Shown here: piece by piece, positions 1-10,354 of the stretch
Numbering within the stretch: the first letter of the stretch is position 1
Layout: every line of letters starts with the position of its first letter
Source of the DNA: Dromiciops gliroides
Lineage: Eukaryota; Chordata; Mammalia; Microbiotheria; Microbiotheriidae
DNA: 64,000 nt
Assembly (NCBI RefSeq): GCF_019393635.1
Contig: NC_057862.1
Location: 412,280,169 to 412,344,168, forward strand
Direction of reading: 5' to 3'
Translations under genes and position numbers: made by a program
The notes under the pieces: generated by a model
What the model was told of the DNA's origin: nothing
What the model saw: only the letters and a program-made list of their open reading frames with translations
The model's database searches: none

Positions 1-105
1 TTGTGAGCCTGGGTGACTAGGAAAAATGTGGTTCCCTAACAATAATAGGGAAGCTAATAAGAGAGTAGGGTTGGGGGGTGGAGAAAGATGAGTTCGATTC
101 TTTTA
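1..105 (-). repeat. L2 LINE fragment, cut by the window edge
   Basis: GAGCCTGGGTGACTAG and AATAGGGAAG match the antisense L2 ORF2 C-terminal region, also seen at about 10.3, 11.1 and 58.8 kb in this window. Right edge approximate. Confidence 0.6.
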
Positions 106-605
106 AAATATATCTGTTAGTCAATTAATACAAACTTGCCTCATTGCATTAGTTTCTGATTCACTTTGCTTTTACATTTGTAGATCTGAGACTGTTTTAT
201 CGAAGGGTCCTTTTTCTGAATTTCTACATTACTAGTTTTCCATTCCATAGCTACTTTCTGTGTTATTTAATATAGTAGATAAACATGGGTACCTTTTCTC
301 TTTCTTTACAGTTTAAATCCCTTTTGATAAATTTGCAAGACTTCAGGCAACAACATTTTACTACCCCTGGTTTGGTGTACCCCATCCCTGGCCAAAAACT
401 CCTCATTCCTCTATTTTAAGCATGGTTAACAAAGCCAAATTTCATTCTCATATACCATCTTCTTAAGCAGCTGTTCATTTGCCAAATCTGCTTTTCTCTC
501 CCAAAGCCTTTGCCTTCCATCTGCAGTGGTGATGAAAACCCCACCTGTGCTCCAAAATTCTTCAGTTTCTTACCCAAGTCTTCATAATCCTTAGAAATAC
601 TTTCT
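106..605. other. no gene or clear repeat recognised
   Basis: AT-rich non-coding DNA. No long open frame and no repeat I can name. Confidence 0.5.
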
Positions 606-607
606 AG

Positions 608-770
608 GGTCAGCTAGGTGGTACAGTGGATAAAGCACTGGCCCTGGATTCAGGAGGACCTGAGTCCAAATCTGGCCTCAGACTCTTGACGCTTACTAGC
701 TGTGTGACCCTGGGCAAGTCACTTAATTCCAATTGCCTCACCCCCCCCAAAAAAAAAAAGAAAGAAAGAA
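608..770 (+). mobile_element. WSINE-type SINE
   Basis: A full-length tRNA-derived SINE ending in an A/GAAA tail. It is flanked by a slightly diverged 15-bp duplication (AGAAATACTTTCTAG at 593, AGAAATGCTGTCTAG at 771). The body is of the GGATTCAG/TTGAC type but the 3' end is AATTGCCTCAC, so it mixes the two subfamilies. Confidence 0.88.
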
Positions 771-785
771 AGAAATGCTGTCTAG

Positions 786-1609
786 ATTTCTTCTGGCAGT
801 ATCATTTGTGCCCATGGGAATAACCAAAAGTAGGTAGTAGTTACAATGTTGGACAGATTTAAATTTCTCCATCTTCCCCTTAGACCTATGTCCAATAAAG
901 ACAGCAAAACTTACTATTGTTAATGTCAAGTCAACCCACATATGGCCATGTAAGTACTCAGTAGTGTACCTATGCTCAGCCCTTCTTCCTCTGACCCTGA
1001 TGGATGAACTCTTTCACCTGGTGACACAAGTGATGATCCATTATTCCTCTGAACACAATCTGCTGCTTTCTCTTCTAAGGGCTTGACTCACTTATCTTGG
1101 AAAAGAGCCTCCTATCTATTACATAGCTTTAAGGGTTCAGTGGTCCTTTCCCCCCTTCCTTCTCTGCATCACATGCTTCCACAGTACAACCTCCTAACTC
1201 GACCATGATTCTTCTCCTCCTCTTCATATTTTTTTCTTCTTTGTCTTTACATCAAAGCCCTTCTACCACTTTTAAAGGAACACTTTCCTCTCCCTGATAA
1301 TCTGAAGAGTAGGCGGTCATGCCTTGAGCTCCTCCACCCACTCTCCTAGAAAAGAAACAAGTTGGCATTTGAGAAGTGACAAAAGTTATTTGGTCACAGT
1401 GGAAACAAAAAAATCTTTCACTCAATTCAGGTCATTGCTACATTCTCCTTGCTTTCCCAGCATTGCCATTGTCTGTCATTCTTACCCATAGCTCTTAAGG
1501 CCAATTCCCTTGGAGAAAAATCAAATAAAAGATACTGGATGGTGGGTTAAGATAAAAAGCCATCTCTATGACTAATTGGTCCATATATAAATAAACAATA
1601 ATTAAATTC
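786..1609. other. no gene or clear repeat recognised
   Basis: Pyrimidine-rich, low-complexity patches, no supported coding. Confidence 0.5.
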
Positions 1610-1868
1610 AACAGGTAGGTAGCACAGTGAATAGAGTGCTGTGAGTGGAGTCAGGAAGACCTGAGCTCAAATCTGTCCTCAGATACTAACCATGTGACCC
1701 TAAGCAAGTCATTTAATTTGTTTGTCTCTGTTTCCTCATTTGTAAAATAAGGATAATAAAACACTTACCTCTCAGGGTTGTTGTGAGGATCAAATGAGAT
1801 AATAATTGTAAAGTGCTTAGCACAGTGCTTGGTACAAAGTAAGCACTATTTAAATATTAGCTACTACT
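1610..1868 (+). repeat. CORE-SINE (MAR1/MIR type), near full length
   Basis: tRNA-like head (CACAGTGAATAGAGTGCT), CORE with GTGACCCTAAGCAAGTCA, then the L2-like 3' end AGTGCTTAGCACAGTGCTTGG and a TATTA-rich tail. Boundaries approximate. Confidence 0.8.
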
Positions 1869-1875
1869 ATTAATT

Positions 1876-2400
1876 CAACAAACATTTATTAAGCACCAAC
1901 CATGTGCTAGGCACTAGAGATAAAAAGATAGATAAAACCTCTATCATCAAAGAGTGTTTTAATTAAAAAGGAACTGGGGGAAAATTAAACATAGACATAA
2001 AAAATATGATCCAGGATAGAATGTGATAACTGCTAGAAAGAGGTCCAGGAAAAACATTATGAACAATGTGGGAAAGGAGAAATCACCTTCATGTAGGGGT
2101 GGAGTTGGATTGTTCAGGTGATGGTATCTTACAAGGAAGGGACTTCAGGAAGAGATGAGGGCAGCACATTTCAGGCTTGCAGGATTGTTTGAGCAAAGGT
2201 CCAAAGAAAGGGGGTAGAGGAGATGGAGAGCAGACTAATTTAGCTGGAACATGAAGGAGAGCTGTAGTAGATAAGGATGGAAAGGTATGCTAAAGCCAGA
2301 TTGAAGATGGCTTTGAATGCCAGGGTCAGAGGTTTTTACTTTATTCAGTAAGCAACATGAAGTTACTGAAGATTTTTGAGAAAAGTTAGCATGAGGAATT
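1876..2400 (-). repeat. L2 LINE, antisense
   Basis: Begins with the complement of the L2 3' end (ACAAACATTTATTAAGCACC) and runs back through the L2 3' UTR (TTTGAATGCCAGGGTCAGAG). Decayed. Confidence 0.75.
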
Positions 2401-2469
2401 TAGGTACACATTGCCTCTCCCCTGCACTATAGCAATCATATTGATATCCCTATCTCCTGTTTCTCTGTT

Positions 2470-2600
2470 TTCCCATCCAGCCTTTACATAGCTTCAAAGT
2501 AATTTTCCTAAAGCACAATTCCTCCACTACTCAATAAACTCTGGTGGCTCCCCATTACCTTTAGAATAAAATACAAACACCTTAGTAATCAGACCCTCCG
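2470..2600 (+). repeat. L2 LINE fragment
   Basis: CTGGTGGCTCCCCATTACC followed by AATAAAATACAAAC is the sense-strand end of L2 ORF2, as at 23.8 kb. Confidence 0.6.
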
Positions 2601-2639
2601 AGAGTAGGGCCTGAGGGCAAGACAAAGAGGGGTTAAAGG

Positions 2640-2805
2640 TGGGCTGAAGAGATTTGAACTGGCAGGTAGAAAATCTGGGTTCTAGTTCTTGTCTTGACCT
2701 TAACAACCTTGGGCAAATCCCCTCTCCTCTCCAAGTTGCAGTTTCTTCCTCTGCAAAATTAGTGAGTTGAGCTGGATGATCTCTAAGGTCCCTCCCAGTT
2801 CTTAT
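2640..2805 (+). repeat. MIR-type SINE
   Basis: Contains CTTGGGCAAATCCCCTC and GATGATCTCTAAGGTCCCT, the CORE and 3' region of marsupial MIR. Confidence 0.7.
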
Positions 2806-2950
2806 ATTCTATTATCTTTACTACTGATGAATTGAAGCAGCTGATAAGACAGACATTCCTCAGTCTTAGGACTACAAGTTCACACCTCCCATTGGGTCCT
2901 TCTATTTCCATGGTCCCTTCTTCAGGGCCTGATGCCCAGAGAGACCTAAT

Positions 2951-2997
2951 CAATATTCGTGATGATGATAATGATGATGGTGATGATGATGATACAA
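2951..2997 (+). repeat. (GAT)n microsatellite, imperfect
   Basis: About 47 bases of GATGATGATAAT-type units. Confidence 0.85.
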
Positions 2998-3329
2998 TCA
3001 ACTTGCTTGGGCTGAGAAAATAGCCTGTTTACCATTTTCATTAAGCAACACCATTAAGAGATCATTACGGGGCAAGAGCTCATTAAGAAAGAAATAGGGA
3101 TTGGGAAGAGAATTAGTGGTAAAGTTTGCCACATTAAAAAGCCATTGTAAAAGTTAAATACTAAAAATTTCACCGGTTTTTTATATCCCTTTTCTTAAAA
3201 TGACCTAGGGAATTTGGAGGTGGGAAAGCAGGGAAGAGTCCAAAAGATCTAACCAGGCATGACTCTCCCCAAGAGTGGTCCAATTCCTTTATCATTTTTG
3301 GTTCATCTGCCCTACAGCAGTCAACTTCA

Positions 3330-3800
3330 TCATCAAAGATCATTTACTAAACATCTACCCAGTGCAGAGTATGTGTTATTTGTTCTGGGTTTGGGGTGGG
3401 GGGGGGTGGATTCAACAGCAACCATGGCTTGTGCCCTCAAGATGTTCATAGTGCATGGTGGAGGGGGAAAAATCTACATAAAGAGATAATAAAAGGTATA
3501 TGCTAAGGGGAAAACAAGAAACACAGACCAAGTATCATAGGAAGTGAGAGGAGGAAGCGATTACTGAGCTCTGATGTGGACAGGGAAGGTTTTCTGGAGA
3601 AAGTGTGGCCTGAGATTGGTCTTAAAGAAGGGGTAGGACTTAGACAAGCCTAGAGGAATAGGAAGGACATTTCAGGAGGAAGGAATTTCATGAACAAAAG
3701 TGTTGAGGTGAGAATGTTCATGCCATGTTCAGTGGACCATAAATAAGCCAACTGGGTCAGCAGAGGGCTTTGACTACATCCATATAGACCACCCTGAACA
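3330..3800 (-). repeat. L2 LINE, antisense (left part)
   Basis: Starts ATCATTTACTAAACATCTAC and passes through CCCTCAAGATGTTCA and GGACATTTCAGGAGGAAGG. The same element resumes at 4440 after two SINE insertions. Confidence 0.7.
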
Positions 3801-3835
3801 TGTATAATGTCATCCAATTTCCAAAACAAGGCAGA

Positions 3836-4145
3836 ATTGTCGTCGTCGTTGTCATTGTTGTTGTCATTGTTGTCACTGTTGTCGTTGTTGTTGTCATCGT
3901 TGTTATCATCATCGTTGTGGTTCAGTCACATCCTACCCTGTGACTCCATTTGGGGTTTTCTTGGCAAAGTTACTGGAGTGGTTTGCCATTTCCTTCTTGA
4001 GATTATTTGAAAGATGAGGAAACTGAGGAAAACAAGGTTAAGTGACTTCCCCAGGTTCACACAGCTATTTAAGTGTGATTTGAACTCAGGAAGGATGTCT
4101 TCTGGTCCAGAGCTCTATCCACTTTGCCACCTAAGTGCCTAAGCA
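3836..4145 (-). mobile_element. RTE-tailed SINE with expanded trinucleotide tail
   Basis: In minus orientation: tRNA-related head at about 4140, CORE, then the RTE/BovB-like 3' end (complement of TCCATTTGGGGTTTTCTTGG). It ends in a GTT/GTC-rich array at 3836-3920, an expansion of the usual CAACAA tail. Confidence 0.8.
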
Positions 4146-4209
4146 GCGTTGGTCCCAGGTAATTCTTAGAAGGGAGATTGTATAAGAATATCAGGTGCTA
4201 TATAGGCTT

Positions 4210-4410
4210 CTCTTTTGAAACAAGTATGACCTAGTGGATATGATATTGGACTTGGAGTCAGGAAGACCTGTTTTTAAATGCTGCTGTATGACCCTGGGGA
4301 AATCACTTAATTTCCTTCTTAGTCTCATCTTCTTCACCTATAAAATGAAGAGGTCGAACCAGGTGGTTGCTAAGACCTCTTCTAGATTCAGATGCATGAT
4401 TCTATAATTA
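4210..4410 (+). repeat. MIR-type SINE
   Basis: Head GACCTAGTGGATATGATATT, GGAGTCAGGAAGACCTG, CORE TGACCCTGGGGAAATCAC. Confidence 0.75.
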
Positions 4411-4439
4411 CAGGCTGGGAAGTGGGAAAAGGAGAAGAG

Positions 4440-4765
4440 GGCAGTCGTAGCTTGGGACTATATTGTGGAGGGCCTTTAATGCCAGACTGAAGAATGTGGA
4501 TTGGATCCCTGTCAGCCTGACAGTCTCTGTGGGTAGTAGGGACACCTGGAATATTCTTGAGCTAGGAAGTGGCTTAATTAAAGAAATTTGTTAATTTGTT
4601 AGGGAACTTAATCTGGTAGCTTGTTCTGGACTGATTGCAATTGGGAGAACCCTGTTAGAAGATAATTGTTATCATCTAGATAGAAGGTGATAGGAGCCTA
4701 GAATGGATGAGGACTGATTGCAGAGAGAAGGGGTAGGGCACAAGAGAGGTGGAACGTCTAAAGGT
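4440..4765 (-). repeat. L2 LINE, antisense (continuation)
   Basis: GGAGGGCCTTTAATGCC and GATTGCAATTGGGAGAACC continue the L2 interrupted at about 3.8 kb. Confidence 0.65.
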
Positions 4766-6150
4766 GAGCATTTCCTTCCCTTCTCCCTCATAGAATAGAA
4801 ATATGGCCAGGTCCTGTGCTCAGACACTGATTCTCTGATTTTGCTGCATTAGGGGGTCACTCCCACAAGCACATCATCAGGACGGAGTACAACTGAGGTG
4901 ATGTCACACAGAGTCAGGAAAGGACAGTGTGTCCTGAGAGCAAAGAAGGCTCAGCCACTGCCCAGGCTGGGGAATAACAGGGCTTGATAGAGAAAAGAAG
5001 CTTCAGAGAGCAGCATGGTTTGGCTCATAGGAAGGAGGGTGTATCCAGGCATAGTAAAGCATGGTGGGGTAGATGAAGAGCTCATCCACAACTCTGAAAT
5101 CCCACTTTTATCCTTTGCTCTACTTTTCTCCCAAATATTTCTCTAATTCCTTTAAAACCTCATTGCACTAATTGCTCCTAGTTTTTGTCCTAGTTAATGG
5201 CATATGTTAATTCTGTGGTGGAGATTAATTCTGTCCAAATTCTGTTAGTGCTCACTTGTTCCTTTCCCAACTCCCCTTCAACAAATACACATGAAAAGGC
5301 CTTAATTAAAATATCAACGAAGGTTGACAGAAGAAGAATCCTTTCAAGGCCCCATCTTCTAAACCTGGGGAGCCCTGGCTGGGTGCCTGCACTAACAGTA
5401 GCCCTTCCCACTGGGCAAGGCTCTGAAGTCCAAGTGGTTGGCGCTTGGGACACAAGGTTCAGGGATTCAGACCTGAGTCTGCAGTGCTTCAGTAAGAAAG
5501 ACTCGTTTCCATTCAGCTTCTTCCATCAACTGCTCCCCTGCCAAAAGTCCCTGGTCAGTTGTTAAGTGGTCCTGTGCTTCCTGGTGGTTTCCAAATGAAG
5601 GAGGGCAGTATATGAAGGGGCAGGGAGGCTGGGAGAGAGAGAGAGGAAAAGAGACAGAGAATATCACTGGACTATCTCAAGGACTTAGTGAGAGCTAAAA
5701 ATTCCAGCTAGACCCACCTCCCAGAATCAGGAGGTATTATAGTAAGTTTACCTGGACTCATCCTCTGAAAAGCTGTCCACTTTGAAAAGAGAATGGCTTC
5801 TAATCACTTGGCCTCCTTCCTATATTCTTTCCACCTTTGCTCTCTGGGACATTTAGCAGCTCCACAATAAAGCAGCCCCAGCAAAGAGATTCCTTCAGCT
5901 CAGCAGAAATACCTAGACTGCTGTCTCTCCTTCCACTGCCAAATCCCCCAGTTGCCACTGCTTTAAAGCTTCATGCCAGATGGTGGTAACCAGGCCCCTA
6001 GACTGACTCCTCTCCTCATCTGTGTCCCCCTCCTTTCTTTCCTGGCCACCCCGCTTCAGAAAATAAGTGTTTCCTTTGCCTACAGCAAACAGTGAATGTA
6101 GTAGGCTAGCCTGAGGTCTTGCATGGTAGGAAATCCTGGTGGTATTAAAG
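4766..6150. other. unique non-coding DNA
   Basis: No named repeat and no coding I can support. Overlapping open frames at 5190-5667 on both strands have no recognisable domain, initiation context or codon pattern. Confidence 0.5.
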
Positions 6151-6159
6151 GCTTCTGAA

Positions 6160-7315
6160 AGGTTACTGGATCATAGAATGTCAACATTGGAAAGCACCTT
6201 GGAGGCCATCTAGTGCAACCTGTACCTGATATAGAATCACCTCTACAACAGTAGGCAACAAAGCATCCATCCATCTCCAGTGAGGAGGAGCTCACTCACT
6301 ACCTTGGAAGCAGCTTACCTCTCTTTTTGACAACCTTGATTATTTAGTTTTTTGTGTGTGAAGTCACTATCTTTCTGCCACAATTAGTTCTGCCTGCTAG
6401 AACTCAGCAAAATGAGTCTAGTCCTTGTTCCATAGAGCAACAACCTGTCTTCACCTCCTCTCAACTACTGTCCCCCCCACATCTTGCCCAAATCTTCCCT
6501 TTCTAGGCATTCCGTCTGTTCACTCATGGTATGTTGTCTGGTCCTCTTACTATCTCCATCACTCTCCTTTGGACCCTATCCTTAAAATTTGGTATCCAGA
6601 ACTGAAAAGAGTACCCCAGATACGGTCTGGAACAACACCCTAGATTTTGCCACAAGAGAACTATTACCTCCCTTAATTTGGATACTCTGCCTTTCTTTAT
6701 GTGGCATGCCATCATATGAGCCTTTATTTGGCTGCAATGTTGCACTCATTTGGAGCTTGTATTATACTAAAATTCCAGATTTTTCTTACTTTTTCATAAA
6801 ACTATTGTCTAGCCATGCCTCTGCCATCTTGTCCTTGTGATATCGCTTTCTTGAACCCAAAGGTGAAATTTTACATTTATCCCTGTTTAGTCTAATTCTA
6901 GACCTAGTTTTCTCATCCTTCTTGCTTGTCAGCATCTTTTTAGGTCCCAACTCTATATATTCCATTGGGTTAGCCATCCTTCCCACTTGTCTTTCATCTG
7001 CAAATTTGACAGGGCATGCAATGTGTGCTTTCATTCAAGTCACTGATAAAACATATTGAGCACAAGGTCCAGGACAGATCCCTGGGGCCATTCCCTAAGT
7101 ACAGTCAACATCAATCCACTTATGACTACTCTGAGGCTCCAGTCATTTACCCAATTCTGAGTCCACCCAGCTGTCCTCTCTACCAGTCCATAGCTCACCA
7201 TTTTGTCCACAAATATAACATAGGAAACTTTGTCAAACATTTTGTTCCCATTGCATATAGTTAACATTCCATAATCTATAGGAACTTATCCAAATTGAAC
7301 ACTGAAAAACATTGA
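6160..7315 (-). pseudogene. CR1/L3 LINE with decayed reverse transcriptase
   Basis: The minus strand carries broken frames that match the C-terminal half of CR1/L3 ORF2. Frame 7267-7040 has FDKVSYVIFVDKM, WVNDWS and PQGSVL (fingers/palm region of a non-LTR RT); frame 7034-6786 has LNRDKCK and LGS, which normally follow the FADD active-site block (here FADE). The block then continues towards the 3' UTR with the complement of TCATAGAATGTCAACATTGG near 6175. Frameshifts and the altered active-site motif show it is dead. Confidence 0.85.
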
Positions 7316-7835
7316 TTTCAAGTTTCTTCACATTGGCCCTTGTTATTTATGTTACAGTTATTTAAAATTCCTACTTTTTGTCTCATTTTACCTGAAGCTT
7401 ACAGGCCACCAGAGAAGCCCTTTGAATCCCAAATAGGTAACAAATATCCCCTGCTCTAGGGGAAGTCTGAGAGGCTTCAGCTCTGCTTACCTAGGTGCTT
7501 CATATCAATCAGAGAAGTGACACTATCTATTCCTGGATATGGAGTGGACAATGGAATAAAATTAAGAAGGATAGCCAAACTCTTTTGGAGCTCTCCTAGA
7601 TCAGCTTCCTTGTTTTGTTGGAGGTACATTACAGTCCTCACATTTAAAAATTTAAAAACACTCATATCCTAAAATCTGATATCATTAGTTTTGGGTTATT
7701 TGCCATTTTGAGTTAGTTGTGTCTCTGATCCCCTCCAGGAATAAAACCATTCATCATTAAACATACTTCACTTAAAATCACCTTTCTTGGTGCTTTAGGG
7801 ATCAGGCAGGGAGATCAATTAATGCCATTTCCTTT
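7316..7835. other. no gene or clear repeat recognised
   Basis: Unique-looking DNA between the CR1/L3 and SINE blocks. Confidence 0.5.
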
Positions 7836-7837
7836 TG

Positions 7838-7988
7838 CAGCTTATTTGCAGATGAGGAAACTGAGGCAAACAGGGTTAAATGACTTGCCCAGGGTCACAC
7901 AGCTAGTAAGTATCTGCAGCAAGATTTTAACTCAGGTCTTTCTGACTCCAGGCCTAGTGCTCTATCTACTGCATTACCTAACTGTCCA
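7838..7988 (-). repeat. CORE-SINE fragment
   Basis: Complement of a tRNA-headed SINE: GATGAGGAAACTGAGGCAAA, GACTTGCCCAGGGTCACAC, then the head complement GTGCTCTATCTACTGCATTA. Confidence 0.8.
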
Positions 7989-8019
7989 ATTTGTGTATAG
8001 ATAAGTACAAAATGCATAC

Positions 8020-8144
8020 AAAACAACAGAAAGGAAGAGACAGAGACAAAGAGGAGTCAGAGAGAGACAGAGACAGAGACAAAGAGACAGAGAGAGACAA
8101 AGAGAGAGAAACACAGAAAAAAGAAAAGACAGAGACTAGGAGAC

Positions 8145-8209
<65 letters not shown>
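8020..8209 (+). repeat. (AG)n microsatellite with imperfect flank
   Basis: Imperfect GAGACA-type repeats from about 8020, then about 61 bases of uninterrupted AG at 8149-8209. Long Ser/Leu or Arg/Glu frames over it are low-complexity artefacts. Confidence 0.95.
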
Positions 8210-8212
<3 letters not shown>

Positions 8213-8230
8213 CTTAAAAGTATAGGGATG

Positions 8231-8375
8231 GGGGCAGCTAGGTGGTGCAGTGGATAGAGCACTGGCCCTGGAGTCAGGAGGACCTGAGTTCAAATCCAGC
8301 CTCAGACACTTAACACTTACTAGCTGTGTGACTCTGGGCAAGTCACTTAACCCCAATTGCCTCACTAAAAAAAAA
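8231..8375 (+). mobile_element. WSINE-type SINE, subfamily A
   Basis: Full-length with A13 tail and a perfect 15-bp duplication AAAAGTATAGGGATG (8216-8230 and 8376-8390). Carries GGAGTCAG, TTAACACTTAC and AATTGCCTCAC. Confidence 0.95.
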
Positions 8376-8390
8376 AAAAGTATAGGGATG

Positions 8391-9384
8391 AAGAAATATG
8401 TCACCTCAGCTAAGCTTTGAGAGATGGTAGGGATTGAAAGCAACAAAGGTAAGAAAAGGGCATCTCCCTGATAAAGGGGACCACCTAGGCAATAGTTAAT
8501 TAGAGCATGATGATAATGAGCCACCATTTAACTCTGTTTCTTGGCTTTAAACTATGCCCCCAATTCAGCCAGGTTTATTTCAAATGCATGCCCTTGATTT
8601 CATGGGATACTGGGTAAGGGAGCTTGGATAACTGGCCCAGTACAAATCCAGCTCCATCACTGAAAATAATCACTCAAAAGTGATTATTCTCCTTACCGTG
8701 GGTCAATGCTGACCGGGAATATAAGTTCCATTTTATGTTCATCAAGAGAAGTTACCACTCTTAGAAGACTTCCTGATAGGGCTGTTCGAATGCAGCTGTT
8801 GCTGGGCAGCTTTCAAAGGGAAGCACCCAGTCAGAGGCTGCTTCAAGTGTTTCATTTTTATGGACCCCAGGTCAGGGCTGTGGCTGCCCCACTTTTCACC
8901 CTTTGGGAGGCTGTTTCGACTGGCAAAGGCTTCTGTGTTTCAGCCTGTGTTTTAACATCTTGGAGATTAAGTGATAAAATTAATATCATTTGAAAAGAGG
9001 AGGCTTTGATTTCTTTAACAATCATTAGTGAAATGGTGGTACTTGTTAATATAATACAATTAATCAGATAATGAACCTTCAGAAGACTGGCCCTCACCAT
9101 TCACATGGTCTAATTTTCCAGCTTAATAATGACAAATAAACCTCCTGCACACTCCAGTGGCATCCAAGCCCCACTGCAGGGAAGATGTAAAGCAACAATT
9201 AAAATCCAGTGAAAGCATTTTAAGTGAACATGTTCCTACAACAGCGCCTGTCCCAACCATTCTGCCATGTTTGATGCTCTAGGACCTGTGCCGGCTCTAA
9301 GACAGGCAGAGTCGGGGACTTCATTATTCATCCCTGAACCTGGAAAATCCAAGTGTGAACAACTCCAGCCAACTCCCTTCCACC
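8391..9384. other. unique DNA; candidate conserved non-coding element at about 8930-9255
   Basis: Repeat-free. The right part is AT-rich with several homeodomain-like TAAT cores (AAAATTAATATCA, ACAATTAATCAGATAATG). No coding support. Conservation is inferred from texture, not measured. Confidence 0.35.
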
Positions 9385-9387
9385 TAG

Positions 9388-9415
9388 ACACACACACACA
9401 TACACACACACACAC
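9388..9415 (+). repeat. (CA)n microsatellite, followed by a CT-rich tract
   Basis: CACACACACATACACACACA type, then pyrimidine-rich DNA to about 9480. Confidence 0.9.
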
Positions 9416-9519
9416 TCTTCTCTCTCCCTTCTCCCTCTCTCTCCTCTTCCTTCCTTTTGTCCTCTTCTTCCTCCTTCTTGTTTGTGAAGAGGAAAGATCA
9501 CTTAGAATATAGAATTCGA

Positions 9520-9752
9520 AAGTTTACAAAGCCCTTTACATATGTTATTTTCATCTGAGCTTCCCAACAATCCAATGTTAGGTGGTATTATTATCCCCAT
9601 TTTACTGATGAGAAAACTGAGGCTGAGAGAGTTTAAATGACTCACCCAGGTTTGTATAGCCAATAGGTGGATGGGTCAGGATTCGAACTCAGGTCCTCCT
9701 GACTCCAAGTCCAATATTCTTACCTACTTTTACTACCTAGCTGCCTAGAGAA
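9520..9752 (-). repeat. MIR-type SINE, antisense
   Basis: CAAAGCCCTTTACATATGTT at the 3' side, TGAGAAAACTGAGGCTGAGA, and the head complement TACCTAGCTGCC. Confidence 0.8.
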
Positions 9753-9776
9753 GCCACTTACTTAGAAAATCATGGG

Positions 9777-9915
9777 AAGCACTGACCCTGGATTCAGGTG
9801 GACCTGAGTTCAAATCTGGCCTCAGACACTTGACACTTACTAGCTGTGTGACCCTGGGCAAGTCACTTAACTCTCGTTGCCCCACAGAACAAAACCAAAA
9901 AAAAGGAAAAAAAAA
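9777..9915 (+). mobile_element. WSINE-type SINE, subfamily B, 5'-truncated
   Basis: Starts inside the head at AAGCACTGACCCTGG. Perfect 13-bp duplication AGAAAATCATGGG (9764-9776, 9916-9928), so truncation occurred at insertion. Confidence 0.92.
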
Positions 9916-9959
9916 AGAAAATCATGGGTAGTAGAGACCTTAGGGAATTCAAGATACTC

Positions 9960-10350
9960 ATGATTGACACTAAGGTTAGCTTCAGTAAATGGCATGAGCA
10001 TGATACTAATGATTATGGCATCTTGAGTGTCAGTAGCTTAAGAACATTATTTTGACAGCTGTGTGGAAGATGGATTGGAACCAGGAGAGTATGGAAGCCC
10101 ACTGACCAGTTAAGAGTCAATTGCAATAGGCCAGGGGAGAAATGATAAAGGTCTGAACTAGGGTGGTGACCAGGTGAGTTGAGAGAAAGGGATGGATGTG
10201 AATTATATCATAGTGGTAGGTAATCCTTTACTGAATTAGATATGAGGGTGAGGGAGACTGAAGAGGAAGGGGTGAATACAAGGTGGCAAACCTGGGTGAC
10301 TAGAAGTATGTTGTTACCATCAACAGAAATAAGGAAGTTTGGAAAAAGTG
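9960..10350 (-). repeat. L2 LINE fragment, antisense
   Basis: TTTGACAGCTGTGTGGAAGA, GAACTAGGGTGGTGACCAGG, AACCTGGGTGACTAGAAG. Separate from the next copy, which restarts at the L2 3' end. Confidence 0.75.
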
Positions 10351-10354
10351 GGTT

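Noticed and set aside
5197..5565. Plus-strand frame of 122 codons in unique DNA
   Set aside because: Overlapped by open frames on the other strand, no recognisable domain or splice context; chance frame.
8231..8330. tRNA-gene-like A-box and B-box in SINE heads
   Set aside because: These belong to tRNA-derived SINEs with A-tails and target duplications; they do not fold as complete tRNAs.
8057..8527. Minus-strand frame of 156 codons rich in Leu/Ser
   Set aside because: Generated by the (AG)n microsatellite and the adjacent SINE.
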